From NCBI GenBank assembly GCA_021825365.1, contig JAKAHR010000027.1, positions 1-48,080 of the forward strand: a stretch of DNA of 48,080 bases, given 5' to 3'. How positions within the stretch are numbered: the first letter of the stretch is position 1; each line of letters opens with the position of its first letter. This DNA comes from Nitrospirota bacterium. GTDB taxonomy: Bacteria; Nitrospirota; Thermodesulfovibrionia; Thermodesulfovibrionales; UBA6898. Positions 33,468 to 42,214 of the stretch are shown here, piece by piece. The position numbers were made by a program, and so were the translations under genes. Under the pieces are notes generated by a model. It did no database searches, was not told the DNA's origin, and worked only from the letters and a program-made list of their open reading frames with translations.

Positions 33468-33892
33468 ATGACGGCAGAAGAGACGCAGCAGCCTGACGAC
33501 CCTGATCTCCCTGAAGACATGAGGATCCGCCTCCGGGCGCTGATGGAAAAGATGCTCGGCATGGCATCTTCGCGGTCTACGGAGAGGAAGAGGCGGACAT
33601 CCCCGACGCCCGGATCGACTGCAGCCGGTATCTCAAAAGCTGTCGCGCTGCCTGCTGCTCCTTCAGCTTTGCCCTGACAAAGGACGAGGTGGCCAGGGGT
33701 ATCGTCAGATATGACCCGTCACGGCCCTTTTTTGCAGCGCGGGATCCGGACGGCTATTGCCCCCGCCTGGACCGAACCGATCTTCGGTGTGCGGTCTGGC
33801 CTGATCGCCCGCTGCGGTGCAGGAGATACGGCTGCAACAGCGACCCCGGGGCCTGGCAGGGAAACATTCCGTCAGGCGGAGGGGGCCGGTAA
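33468..33892 (+). pseudogene. YkgJ-type Cys-rich protein with an internal frameshift
   Basis: The frame opens at 33468 after CAGGATACC and gives an acidic and then helical start (to about MEKMLGM). It then loses sense. Shifting frame near 33555-33568 restores a continuous second half to 33892: FAVYGEEEADIPDARIDCS..LKSCRAACCSFSFALTKDEV...YCPRLD...RCAVWPDRPLRCRRYGC. That is the CxxxCC...RPxxCRxYxC metal-cluster pattern of the YkgJ (UPF0153) family. Either the gene is broken or the sequence has a one-base error. The end overlaps the convergent methyltransferase by 21 bases. Confidence 0.7.
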
Positions 33893-34522
33893 GCCTCCCT
33901 CGTACGCCTTCGGCCGCATCGCATCCCGGTAGACGAACATCGTAAAATCATACGGTATGCGGTCGTGCCTCAGGGAGACATGGGGTGAGAGGTCCCGGAC
34001 CGCAAACCGAAACATTTCCTCAGGGGAAACATAATGAAGCTCGAAGTCCTTCTTCGGATTATGGACTGAAAGGCCGTTATAGGCGAGCCCCTCCCGGCAG
34101 CGACCGTACAGCCGGACGAGGGTCTCGCGGATCGTCCCGTCGAGGCCGGGGACCTTCAGGTTAAAGACGCCGCAGAGAAAAATATAGTCAAAGTCCTCGT
34201 GCAGCTCATCCCGGTCAAGGTCAAAGACCCGGAAGTCGGCGTCAGGATACTTCTGTTTCGCGAGGCTGATCAGTTCTTCGTTGATGTCATACCCGCTATA
34301 CCGGACGGAGATGCCGCGGTCTTTCAGAAACCGCAGGAAATCTCCCTTCCCGCAGCCGTAATCAAGGATCTTCTTCCCCTCGAGCGGCCCTATGTCAAGC
34401 AGGCACTGGTAATGGAGCAGCTGGCCGGGCGCTGTCCAGCGGACCGCCTCCGGCCGGTCGCCGTGCAGAAGCAGGTTCCTCCCGAAAAAGGAGATGACAT
34501 ATTCTTTGGCCAGTTCGTCCAT
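33872..34522 (-). CDS. Class I SAM-dependent methyltransferase
   Basis: 216 residues. The SAM motif I is ILDYGCGKGDFLRFL (about 52-66), the acidic ribose-binding residue is in YSGYDINEELI, and motif II is in DFDYIFLCGVFN. The C-terminal part lacks a recognisable substrate domain, so small molecule, lipid or protein targets are all possible. It has no obvious operon partner and faces the CbbQ-like gene with 100 bases between. Confidence 0.8.
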   Translation of the reverse strand: MDELAKEYVISFFGRNLLLHGDRPEAVRWTAPGQLLHYQCLLDIGPLEGKKILDYGCGKGDFLRFLKDRGISVRYSGYDINEELISLAKQKYPDADFRVFDLDRDELHEDFDYIFLCGVFNLKVPGLDGTIRETLVRLYGRCREGLAYNGLSVHNPKKDFELHYVSPEEMFRFAVRDLSPHVSLRHDRIPYDFTMFVYRDAMRPKAYEGGLPAPSA

Positions 34523-34588
34523 GGTAATCGGCGTTCACGGATTGACGGAAGCGACTGTCAGAGGGAAAGGCGTTTATCCCTGCATTTG

Positions 34589-34617
34589 TTTACTTGGCAA
34601 CCGCTTCGGTCTACAAT
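34589..34617 (+). promoter_or_regulatory. Candidate promoter of the CbbQ/CbbO operon, possibly leaderless
   Basis: TTTACT (34589-34594), a 17-base spacer and TACAAT (34612-34617). The start codon at 34623 is five bases after the -10, and no Shine-Dalgarno is seen, so transcription would begin at the ATG. Confidence 0.4.
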
Positions 34618-34622
34618 GAAGT

Positions 34623-35432
34623 ATGGTCACCACAGTCAAAACCGAGGAATATATCATAGCCGAAGAGCCCTATTATCTGCCAGCGGGCATCGAGATACAG
34701 ACGTTCGAGGCAGCCTACCTCAACCAGATCCCCGTGCTCCTGAAAGGCCCGACCGGCTGCGGCAAGACCCGTTTCATGCAGTACATGGCATGGAGGCTCC
34801 GGAGGCCCCTGATCACCGTATCCTGCCACGACGACCTCACTGCATCCGACCTTGTCGGCCGGTATCTCGTGCAGGGAGGGGAGACCGTCTGGGTCGACGG
34901 GCCTCTCACCCGTGCGGTGACCGTCGGAGGGTTCTGCTACCTGGACGAGGTCGTGGAGGCGAGGAAAGACACCACCGTCGTGATCCATCCCCTTGCCGAC
35001 GACCGCCGCATCCTGCCTATTGAAAAGAAGGGTGAGGTGCTCACCGCGCCGCCGCAGTTCCTCCTGGCGATCTCCTACAATCCCGGGTATCAGAGTGTCC
35101 TGAAGGACCTCAAGCAGTCGACCCGCCAGCGTTTTCTCGCTATCGAGTTCTCCTATCCGGACCGGAAGTTCGAGACAGCGATCGTCATCCACGAATCAGG
35201 CGTCGACGAACCGACGGCGGGCAGGCTGGTGAGCTTCGCCGAGAAGACCCGCAACCTCAAGGACAGGGGGCTGGCCGAAGGGGCGAGCACGCGCCTCCTT
35301 ATTCATGCGGCAAAGCTCGTCGTTTCGGGCATAGACCTCCGGAATGCCTGCCGGACCGCCGTCAACCTCCCGCTTACGGACGACCGCGAGATGTCCGAGG
35401 CCCTTTCCGAGCTCATGCAGTCCGTATTTTGA
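34623..35432 (+). CDS. cbbQ: CbbQ/NirQ/NorQ-type AAA+ ATPase
   Basis: 269 residues of the MoxR-related CbbQ group: Walker A GPTGCGKT at 42-49, the [16 protein letters not shown] pore region, Walker B in [12 protein letters not shown], sensor 1 in [12 protein letters not shown] and an Arg finger region with STRQRF. The CbbQ_C lid fills the rest. These ATPases work with a VWA partner to remodel a metalloenzyme: CbbQ/CbbO reactivates RuBisCO, NorQ/NorD matures nitric oxide reductase. The partner follows directly. No RuBisCO or nitric oxide reductase gene is in the window, so the client is unknown. Confidence 0.88.
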   Translation: MVTTVKTEEYIIAEEPYYLPAGIEIQTFEAAYLNQIPVLLKGPTGCGKTRFMQYMAWRLRRPLITVSCHDDLTASDLVGRYLVQGGETVWVDGPLTRAVTVGGFCYLDEVVEARKDTTVVIHPLADDRRILPIEKKGEVLTAPPQFLLAISYNPGYQSVLKDLKQSTRQRFLAIEFSYPDRKFETAIVIHESGVDEPTAGRLVSFAEKTRNLKDRGLAEGASTRLLIHAAKLVVSGIDLRNACRTAVNLPLTDDREMSEALSELMQSVF

Positions 35433-37681
35433 TGTCCAGCGACCGACAGTACACCGGGCATTTCAGGAAAGACTTCATCAGAAACCTCAGGCTGGATTTC
35501 TTCGACGAGGAAGAGATCCGGGCACTCCTGGCGGAGCTGGACTCCCTCGACCCGGCGATCCGCCAGCAGACTTTTGCGCTCTGCCATTCCCTGTCGCACG
35601 CCAGTTCATCCCTGGTGCCCAATACCCTCAGGCGGATCCAGCGGGCCTCCCGATCCCTCTCGCCCAAGGACCTGGGACGGTGGATAGGACACGCCTACGA
35701 CCTCCTGGACCATCACGGGATAGGCCCCTTTCTCTCGTTCATATCCCGCATAGACGAAGAGACCCTCAGGGACTTCACGACCCACCGGGGCCTGCGCCTG
35801 CAGGAAGTCGCCCCTGTCCTGGAGACCTTCCTGCAGGGGATATCCGGCCGGGAACTCAGGATAGTACAGGACACCGAGTCCCATACGGATACGGTCAGCG
35901 TGTATCTTCCCGCGGTAGTCGACCGGTACGTCAAGAGGAGCAGGAATTACAGCATCTTCAAATTCATGGTTTCCCATCAGTGGGCCCAGCTGACCTGCGG
36001 CACGCTGACGCCGGACGAGGCGGTGCTGCGCCGTTTTCTCAGGGAAGAGACCCCGGGGGAAGCGGACATCGCCAGCCTGTTCAGCCAGTTCGGCGAGAGG
36101 TCTTTTGCGATCGACCTCTACACCGTTTTGGAAGGAATACGCCTTGAGGCATTCCTCGTAAGGGAACTGCCGGGACTGATGAGGGAGATTCCGGACATAA
36201 AGAAAGACATCATGGCTCTCCGTCCGACCCCCCTGGGCTCGTCCCTGAAAGAGACCGTCGTCGAGGGGCTTCTGCATGTATATCTCAACGGCGACACCGA
36301 CAGCACCACACCGGAGGTCATCGCCGCCTTTTCGGACGAAACAAGAGACCTGAAAGATGCGCCGGACGCGGGTGCGAGCCTCCGGCTCCTCCATCTCTTC
36401 TATGAGGCGGCGACGAGACAAAACGGGGGATATGTCGCCCGGAAGATCCCCCTGCTCGGCACGATCAGGCCCGATGAGGTCTCCCTCCAGATGAAGGCGG
36501 AAAGAAGGGCCCGCAGACAGATGATCAAAGGCATGATAACAAGACTCATGACCATGACGGAACTCCGGCCACGGGAGATGCCGCACCGGAAACAGGCGGA
36601 CATCCGGCGCGCCCCTGACCCTCTCAGGGAGTACCTCCTCATCAAGGGCCGGGCGATCGAGCTGGACAGGGAGCTGAAGAAGGTCCTCGAAGAGCGGGGC
36701 TGCATCCCTGGCGGAATCATCGTGCACGGCTCCGATCTCGGCGGGTCCGTAAGCCCCCTGAGTCTCCAGGAACTGGTAGAGGATGAAGAGGAGATCCCCG
36801 GACGGACGGAGGGGGGGATGCAGTACGACGAGTGGGATTACAAGCGCGGCGGCTACAAGACAAAGTGGTGCAGCCTTCATGAAAAGACGATCCACCCCGG
36901 CCATGAGCCCTTTGTGGAGCAGACCCGGAGCCGGTACAGCGGGTATATCAGCATCCTCAGGAAGAAGTTCGAGCTGCTGAAGCGGGAGCCGCGGATCGTC
37001 AGGAGACAGAAGGAAGGCGACGACATAGACCTCGACGCGACGGTCGAGGCCTTCACCGACCTGCGGGCCGGACTCTCCCCGCGCGATGACCTCTTCACGC
37101 GGTACGACCGCCAGGAACGGGACATCGCCGTCCTCTTCCTCCTCGACATGTCGGGGTCGACCAAGGGCTGGATATGCGAGGCGGAGAAGGAGGCCCTGGT
37201 CCTCATGGCAGAAGCCCTCGAAAGCCTCGGGGACCGCTACGCGATCTTCGGTTTTTCGGGAATGACAAGGAACCGCTGCGATTATTACCGCATCAAGGGG
37301 TTTGAAGAGGCGTATGCCGAGACGGTGAAACGGAGGATCAGCGGCATCATGCCGAAAGACTACACCCGGATGGGCCCGCCGATCCGCCACTCGGTGCATA
37401 TCCTGAAATCCATCGAGGCGAGGACAAAACTCCTCATCACCCTCAGTGACGGGAGACCCGAGGACTACGACGCATACCGGGGGGCATATGCCATGGAGGA
37501 CACCCGGAAGGCTCTCACCGAGGCAAAGGAGCAGGGGGTCCATCCCTTCTGCGTCACGATCGACCGCGAGGCGCGGTCCTATCTCCGGCATATGTACGGA
37601 GAGGCGAATTATATTATCATAGATGACGTGCGGCAGCTGCCCGGCAGGATCACCGATATCTACCGGAGGCTGACCGTTTGA
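35432..37681 (+). CDS. cbbO: CbbO/NorD-type VWA-domain protein
   Basis: 749 residues. The ATG at 35432 shares a base with the ATPase stop (TGATG), so the two are coupled. The large N-terminal region is mostly helical. The C-terminal von Willebrand A domain (about 560-749) has the MIDAS motif DMSGST near 571 and later TLSDGRPEDYDAY, the expected metal-adhesion residues. It acts as the client adaptor for the AAA+ ring. The long antisense frame across this gene is a codon-bias shadow. Confidence 0.85.
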   Translation: MSSDRQYTGHFRKDFIRNLRLDFFDEEEIRALLAELDSLDPAIRQQTFALCHSLSHASSSLVPNTLRRIQRASRSLSPKDLGRWIGHAYDLLDHHGIGPFLSFISRIDEETLRDFTTHRGLRLQEVAPVLETFLQGISGRELRIVQDTESHTDTVSVYLPAVVDRYVKRSRNYSIFKFMVSHQWAQLTCGTLTPDEAVLRRFLREETPGEADIASLFSQFGERSFAIDLYTVLEGIRLEAFLVRELPGLMREIPDIKKDIMALRPTPLGSSLKETVVEGLLHVYLNGDTDSTTPEVIAAFSDETRDLKDAPDAGASLRLLHLFYEAATRQNGGYVARKIPLLGTIRPDEVSLQMKAERRARRQMIKGMITRLMTMTELRPREMPHRKQADIRRAPDPLREYLLIKGRAIELDRELKKVLEERGCIPGGIIVHGSDLGGSVSPLSLQELVEDEEEIPGRTEGGMQYDEWDYKRGGYKTKWCSLHEKTIHPGHEPFVEQTRSRYSGYISILRKKFELLKREPRIVRRQKEGDDIDLDATVEAFTDLRAGLSPRDDLFTRYDRQERDIAVLFLLDMSGSTKGWICEAEKEALVLMAEALESLGDRYAIFGFSGMTRNRCDYYRIKGFEEAYAETVKRRISGIMPKDYTRMGPPIRHSVHILKSIEARTKLLITLSDGRPEDYDAYRGAYAMEDTRKALTEAKEQGVHPFCVTIDREARSYLRHMYGEANYIIIDDVRQLPGRITDIYRRLTV

Positions 37682-37723
37682 ACACGGGCCGCGCCTAAAG
37701 CACGAAAGGGACACCGGAAAAAG

Positions 37724-39433
37724 ATGGAATCGATCAGCAAGCGCGAGATCGCAATCATCCTTGACTCCACCCACGACGGCATGATCGCCGTCAACGGCAG
37801 CGGCACGGTCACCCTCTTTAACAGGGCCGCAGAGCGCATCACCGGCCTCAGGGCAGGGGACGTCCTCGGCAGACGGGCGCTCGATGTGATACCCAATACG
37901 AGACTCCACCTTATCCTGCAGACCGGGGCCGCCGAGCTGAACCAGAAGCAGGAGCTGGGCGGCACGGTCATCATCACCAACCGGGTGCCGGTCAGGGACG
38001 ACGACAACCGGATCGCCGGTGCGGTCGCGGTCTTCCGGGACATCACCGAGATCCTGGACCTCACCGTCAGGGTCTCTGACCTCTGGAAGATGCGGAGCCT
38101 CCTTGAGGCGGTGATCGAGGCGACAGCCGACGCCATCTCGGTTGCGGACGAGCACGGCAACACGATCATCGTCAACCCCGCGTACACGCGCATCACCGGG
38201 CTGCCGAAGGAGGCGGTGATCAACAAGCCGGTCACCGTCGACATCGCCGAGGGGGAGAGCATGCACATGAAGGTTCTGCAGACCGGAGAGCCGGTGCACA
38301 ACGTGCGCATGAAGGTCGGAGCGGCAAAGAAGGAGGTCATCGTCAACGTGGCCCCGATATTTATGGCCGGAGAAGTGAAGGGGAGCGTCGGGATCATCCA
38401 GGACATATCAGAGATCATGGCGCTGACCGGGGAACTCGCCCAGGCGAGGAAACTCATCCGCCAGCTGAAGGCACGGTATACGTGGGACGACATCATCGGC
38501 ATCAGTCCAGCCGTCGAACTCGCCAAGGAACAGGCGCGGCGCGCTGCGGAAACCCCTGCCACCGTCCTGCTGCGAGGCGAGAGCGGCACCGGAAAGGAAC
38601 TCTTCGCGCACGCCATTCACAATGCCAGCCCCCGGAAGAAGGGGCAGTTCGTGAGGGTGAACTGTGCCGCCATATCCGAAAACCTGCTCGAATCAGAGCT
38701 CTTCGGGTATGAGGAGGGGGCCTTCACCGGCGCGGTAAAGGGCGGGAAGAAGGGCCTCTTTGAAGAGGCGAACGGCGGCACGATCTTCCTCGACGAGATA
38801 GGGGACATCAGCCTCTCCCTGCAGTCGAAGCTCCTGCGGGTGCTTCAGGAAAAAGAGCTGATCCGCGTCGGCGGCACCAAGCCGGTCCCGGCCGATGCCC
38901 GGGTCATCGCCGCGACCAACGCCGACCTCGAGCAGAAGATCGGGGCGAAGACCTTCAGGGAAGACCTGTACTACCGGCTCAACGTGATCCCGATCTTCAT
39001 CCCGCCCCTCCGCTCGCACAAAGAGGACATCCGTCCCCTCGCGGAGCACATTATCTACCGGCTCAACCAGGAATTCGGCCGTGACGTGCAGAAGATCTCG
39101 GACGAGGCGCTCCAGGACCTCGGCCACTATGAATGGCCCGGGAACGTCAGGGAGCTCGAAAACGTGCTCGGCAGGGGAATGATCACGATGAGGCCGCAGG
39201 ACACGGTGATGGAGGTCGAACACCTGCCGCTCATGCCCTGTGAGAAGATGGGGTTCACCCCCTCCCCTTCAGCAGCGGTCTTAACGCTCGAAAAGGCGGT
39301 CTCCGAGGCGGAGAAGACGGCCGTCCAGAGGGCGCTGCAGGAGACGAAGGGCAACCGCACGAAGGCAGCGGCCCTCCTCGGCATATCCATGAGGAGCCTC
39401 TTTTACAAGCTGGAAAAATACCGGCTGAAGTAG
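37724..39433 (+). CDS. PAS-domain sigma-54-dependent activator
   Basis: 569 residues: two PAS domains (about 8-120 and 125-235), a short coiled linker, AAA+ domain (about 255-480) with GESGTGKE, the canonical GAFTGA sigma-54 loop and GGTIFLDEIGDI, then a Fis-type HTH (ALQETKGNRTKAAALLGIS). It has no receiver, so it is probably controlled by a ligand or redox cofactor in the PAS domains rather than by phosphorylation. It lies 42 bases after the CbbO-like gene on the same strand, so it may control that operon or the client genes. Confidence 0.92.
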   Translation: MESISKREIAIILDSTHDGMIAVNGSGTVTLFNRAAERITGLRAGDVLGRRALDVIPNTRLHLILQTGAAELNQKQELGGTVIITNRVPVRDDDNRIAGAVAVFRDITEILDLTVRVSDLWKMRSLLEAVIEATADAISVADEHGNTIIVNPAYTRITGLPKEAVINKPVTVDIAEGESMHMKVLQTGEPVHNVRMKVGAAKKEVIVNVAPIFMAGEVKGSVGIIQDISEIMALTGELAQARKLIRQLKARYTWDDIIGISPAVELAKEQARRAAETPATVLLRGESGTGKELFAHAIHNASPRKKGQFVRVNCAAISENLLESELFGYEEGAFTGAVKGGKKGLFEEANGGTIFLDEIGDISLSLQSKLLRVLQEKELIRVGGTKPVPADARVIAATNADLEQKIGAKTFREDLYYRLNVIPIFIPPLRSHKEDIRPLAEHIIYRLNQEFGRDVQKISDEALQDLGHYEWPGNVRELENVLGRGMITMRPQDTVMEVEHLPLMPCEKMGFTPSPSAAVLTLEKAVSEAEKTAVQRALQETKGNRTKAAALLGISMRSLFYKLEKYRLK

Positions 39434-39436
39434 GCG

Positions 39437-39457
39437 CGGCAGGCCCTCCTTCTGCCG
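39437..39457. terminator. Small hairpin between convergent genes
   Basis: CGGCAG (39437-39442) and CTGCCG (39452-39457) enclose nine bases between the two converging stop codons. The stem is short and has no T run, so this is a weak call. Confidence 0.25.
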
Positions 39458-39460
39458 AGT

Positions 39461-40048
39461 CTATCCGCGGCCCGCGGCCGCTACGGCCTTCGTCCCGAAC
39501 CGCATGTAGACATAAAACCCGATCAGAAACGGCTCAAACCGTATCACCATGTTGTCCGTAAAGCTCCAGATGAACTGGTAGAACATCAGGCGTGGCTGGC
39601 TCGGGGCGGCGATGCCCCTGCTCATGAACACCTGGGTGAGTTCCTTTGCCTCAAGGGAAAAGACGAAGAGAAAATGGACGAACAGCAGCATGGCAAGCGC
39701 CTCGCCATACGCCCGCGGCCTCCTGCCGATCAGCGGATACAGGGCCGCCATGATCCCGAAGGTAAGCGGCGCATTAAAGGTATACGCCGAAATCGGCACC
39801 GGGATATCAACCAGGATGTCCGATCTCTTCCGGTAGGGAGAAAATGTCGCCTGGATCACGTCCTTGCCCGCGGCGATCTCTTCGAGCTTCGCATCCTTGA
39901 GCCCTGCCACGAGCCTGGAGGAGACGACCGTCATCGCGTATCCGTACTGTCCCTTCACGGGTATCCAGACAGCCAGCGAGACGAGATACGCCGCCAGGAA
40001 GAGGAGGGCCGTTCGCAGGACGACCCGTCTATGCGGCAGCCTGATCAC
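39461..40048 (-). CDS. Exosortase H-associated membrane protein
   Basis: About 195 residues with four hydrophobic segments: AALLFLAAYLV-like TM1, one near YTFNAPLTFGIMAALY, one in ALAMLLFVHFLFVFSL, and one at the C-terminal FLIGFYVYMRFG. It follows and overlaps the exosortase gene. A protein of this kind routinely accompanies XrtH. The start is uncertain: a TTG at 40075 or a GTG at 40048; the GTG gives the cleaner TM1 start and has AAGG just upstream. Its role in sorting is unknown. Confidence 0.65.
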   Translation of the reverse strand: MIRLPHRRVVLRTALLFLAAYLVSLAVWIPVKGQYGYAMTVVSSRLVAGLKDAKLEEIAAGKDVIQATFSPYRKRSDILVDIPVPISAYTFNAPLTFGIMAALYPLIGRRPRAYGEALAMLLFVHFLFVFSLEAKELTQVFMSRGIAAPSQPRLMFYQFIWSFTDNMVIRFEPFLIGFYVYMRFGTKAVAAAGRG

Positions 40049-40583
40049 GGGGCCTTGCGTGGCCGAGGTACACAAAAAAGACGGCGAGGGCGACAGCGAT
40101 CATCATCCCCTGGGCCACATAAATGTGCAGATATTCGAAGATGCCCGGGAACCTGACCCCTGCATAGGCGAGACCGGCGATGCGCAGGATATTGACCGCC
40201 TGCAATATCACGAATCCCAGGGCGATGCCGGCGAGTTTCCTCCTGCCGGACGCTGGAAAGGCGATGATCGCGACGGCGTAGATCATGACCGCCTCGAGGC
40301 CGTTGCAGCCGAATTTCACATCAAGGGCGATGGAAGGGAGCCTGATGATCGACCCCTGACAGGTCGCCGGGATGTTGGCGATTCGGAGCACCCATGAAGT
40401 CACCGTCACCACCCCGCGGGTGTAGCCGCCGTTGACATCGATGATCCTCTGGAGCGGAGCAAACCCGATGATGAAGAAAAATACGCCCATAAGCAAAAGA
40501 TAGGTAAGGGCAAAACGCCTGATGCTGATGCCGGAGGAGGACGGCCCGGTCGCAGTCTTCGGATGTTCTGACTTCTTTTTCAT
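40029..40583 (-). CDS. xrtH: Exosortase H
   Basis: 184 residues, a multi-pass membrane cysteine protease-transpeptidase. The catalytic residues are in place: Cys93 in FGCNGLEA, Arg134 in NILRIAGL and His153 in EYLHIYVAQG. The surrounding pattern (AFPASGRRKLAGIALG) matches the H subtype, which processes proteins with an IPTL-type C-terminal sorting signal. No protein in this window ends with such a signal, so the substrates are elsewhere. The gene for the associated membrane protein overlaps its 3' end. Confidence 0.88.
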   Translation of the reverse strand: MKKKSEHPKTATGPSSSGISIRRFALTYLLLMGVFFFIIGFAPLQRIIDVNGGYTRGVVTVTSWVLRIANIPATCQGSIIRLPSIALDVKFGCNGLEAVMIYAVAIIAFPASGRRKLAGIALGFVILQAVNILRIAGLAYAGVRFPGIFEYLHIYVAQGMMIAVALAVFFVYLGHARPRDQAAA

Positions 40584-40669
40584 GACACGGATATTGTGCC
40601 ATAGCGGGCATTTATTTGTCAGGCGCCTGCTTTACCTTCGTACAGGGCCGGGCATATACTATAAAGATA

Positions 40670-40825
40670 ATGGAGATAAAGGTCCTGAAGAAGAACCCCT
40701 GTTCTGACTGCTCTTTTTGCCAGTACTGCAGCAATACCCGCTGCGCTGTCTGCCGTCAGCCCGCGGGCAGGAAACCGAAGGAAAAGAAGTCAAAGGTCCA
40801 TACGCCCCTTTTCAGGAAGTACTGA
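40670..40825 (+). CDS. Small Cys-rich protein, unknown
   Basis: 51 residues from the Met at 40670. Six Cys lie in CSDCSFCQYCSNTRCAVC, two CxxC-type knuckles, followed by a basic tail. This looks like a small zinc- or iron-sulfur-binding protein. A TATACT hexamer lies nine bases upstream. No Shine-Dalgarno is visible and no family was recognised. It is transcribed away from the exosortase operon. Confidence 0.5.
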   Translation: MEIKVLKKNPCSDCSFCQYCSNTRCAVCRQPAGRKPKEKKSKVHTPLFRKY

Positions 40826-40989
40826 TCAATCGTGACGCAGGCTGTCTGAAGTGCGGTTTCAATCCCCTGGCATCATCGATGGCAATCGCTCCTCCTCTGA
40901 GATAGAATATAGACACTAGGTCGGCGGCATCATGGCTATGCCCCATGCCGAATTAATCCGCCTCGGGGTTTGCGCACGGGAGGAGTGCT

Positions 40990-41190
40990 ATGAAACATGT
41001 TCACCAGTACGAGACCGTTTCCCACCATGTCGTCAGGCAGGAGCTGATAGAGCACGGCATCCAGACTGCCGAAATGCGGAAGTGTACGGAATGCCACCGG
41101 GAGATGCCCTTTGTCCGGACGAAGAAGGGGGACTGGCTGCCCCTCTTTGAGGACCGTGAGCAGGATACCCACGACATCCTGATGGCGTAG
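40990..41190 (+). CDS. Small CxxC protein, unknown
   Basis: 66 residues with GGGAGGAG upstream of the ATG, which makes it a convincing gene. One CTECHREM motif sits in the middle, flanked by His-rich residues near the N-terminus (KHVHQYETVSHH) and an acidic C-terminal third. The single CxxC with nearby His could bind one metal ion. It is 82 bases ahead of prmA. Confidence 0.65.
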   Translation: MKHVHQYETVSHHVVRQELIEHGIQTAEMRKCTECHREMPFVRTKKGDWLPLFEDREQDTHDILMA

Positions 41191-41196
41191 TCTCTT

Positions 41197-41226
41197 TTGA
41201 CGCTGTCTTCTCGTGTCGGTTAGAAT
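41197..41226 (+). promoter_or_regulatory. Sigma-70-type promoter for prmA
   Basis: TTGACG (41197-41202), an 18-base spacer and TAGAAT (41221-41226), each five of six to consensus. The leader is about 40 bases. Confidence 0.55.
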
Positions 41227-41272
41227 AACGCCGCTGTCGCAGTCGCCGTTCTGCCCTAACCGCGGTTCTGTC

Positions 41273-42121
41273 ATGACCATGAACTACTATGAGATGATCG
41301 TTTCGACCCCGGACGTTTCGCGGGATGCTGTCATCAGCAGGCTCGCTGATATGGGGTCAACCGGATTTGTCGAACAGGGAAAGGACCTGCTCGCCTATTT
41401 TCCCGCCGAAGCGGACATGGACCGCATCACCAGGGAACTCTCCGCCTTCAGGGATGTGCTGGAGTCGGCCGGGCTTGATCCGTCCATCTCGTTCTCCTTT
41501 TCCCTGCTTCCGGATCAGGACTGGAACAGGACATGGAAGGAGGGCTTCCGGCCGATCGATGTGGGCGAACGCCTCACCATACTCCCCCCGTGGGCGGAGA
41601 GGCCTTCCGGACGGACGGCCATCATCATCGATCCCGGCATGGCCTTCGGCACCGGCCATCACGAGACAACAAAGACCTGTCTTGCCCTCATCGAGAGGCT
41701 TGCGCCGGGATTCCGGGGCAAACGGTTTCTCGATGTGGGGACCGGGACCGGCATACTCGCCATCGGCGCCGTCCTGATGGGTTTCGCGGAAGCGGTCTGC
41801 ATTGATAACGACCCCCTGGCACGGGAGGCGGCTGTCACGAACATCGGCCTCAACAGGCTGGAGGGCGTCAGGGTCCTTGAAGGGCTTATTGCGGATGCGG
41901 CCGGTTCCTTTGACATGATCGCCGCGAACCTCACCTCAGGCACCCTGATCAGGATCGCACCCGAGATAAAGTCCCGGCTCTCCGCCGGGGGGGCCGTCAT
42001 CCTCTCGGGGATGCTGGCAGGCCAGGAGCACGATGTTCTTCTGGCTGTGGAACACCACGGACTTGTCCTTACGGAGAAGCTCTCTGACAATAAGTGGGTT
42101 ACCCTCCTGCTGGCGGGGTAG
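41273..42121 (+). CDS. prmA: Ribosomal protein L11 methyltransferase
   Basis: 282 residues from the ATG at 41273 (a second ATG is two codons later). It trimethylates amino groups of ribosomal protein L11 with SAM. The N-terminal substrate-recognition domain covers about 1-95. The signature DPGMAFGTGHHETT and SAM motif I LDVGTGTGILAIGAV follow, then the IAANLTSGTL motif IV-like stretch and LSGMLAGQE. Length and order are normal for PrmA. A perfect hairpin follows the stop by one base. Confidence 0.92.
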   Translation: MTMNYYEMIVSTPDVSRDAVISRLADMGSTGFVEQGKDLLAYFPAEADMDRITRELSAFRDVLESAGLDPSISFSFSLLPDQDWNRTWKEGFRPIDVGERLTILPPWAERPSGRTAIIIDPGMAFGTGHHETTKTCLALIERLAPGFRGKRFLDVGTGTGILAIGAVLMGFAEAVCIDNDPLAREAAVTNIGLNRLEGVRVLEGLIADAAGSFDMIAANLTSGTLIRIAPEIKSRLSAGGAVILSGMLAGQEHDVLLAVEHHGLVLTEKLSDNKWVTLLLAG

Positions 42122-42159
42122 TCAGACCCATTTCTGGGGCAGCACGGAAATGGGTCTGA
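42122..42159 (+). terminator. Perfect 13 bp hairpin after prmA
   Basis: TCAGACCCATTTC (42122-42134) and GAAATGGGTCTGA (42147-42159) are exact reverse complements around a 12-base loop. It abuts the prmA stop codon. There is no T run, so it may act as an mRNA-stabilising 3' hairpin, a factor-dependent terminator, or one copy of a genome repeat. Confidence 0.5.
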
Positions 42160-42214
42160 GATGGAAGCCGGTTTGGCTGCTGCATGCCTCGATCACCTGT
42201 CGGGCCCTCGCCAT
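42122..42214 (-). CDS. Possible 30-residue peptide
   Basis: A minus-strand ATG at 42214, with GAGGAGAGG about eight bases upstream and a TACAAT further up, opens 30 codons that end inside the hairpin after prmA. The product is basic with one Cys and no recognisable feature. It could easily be chance. Confidence 0.15.
   Translation of the reverse strand: MARARQVIEACSSQTGFHLRPISVLPQKWV

Noticed and set aside
35606..38299. 897-codon open frame on the minus strand
   Set aside because: It lies opposite the CbbO-like gene and part of the PAS activator, both with clear motifs. Its translation has no recognisable domain and is an effect of GC-rich codon use.
40588..40610. Possible sigma-54 promoter before exosortase H on the minus strand
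   Set aside because: TGGCAC is present but the -12 GC is missing at the right distance, and the start would fall on the ATG.
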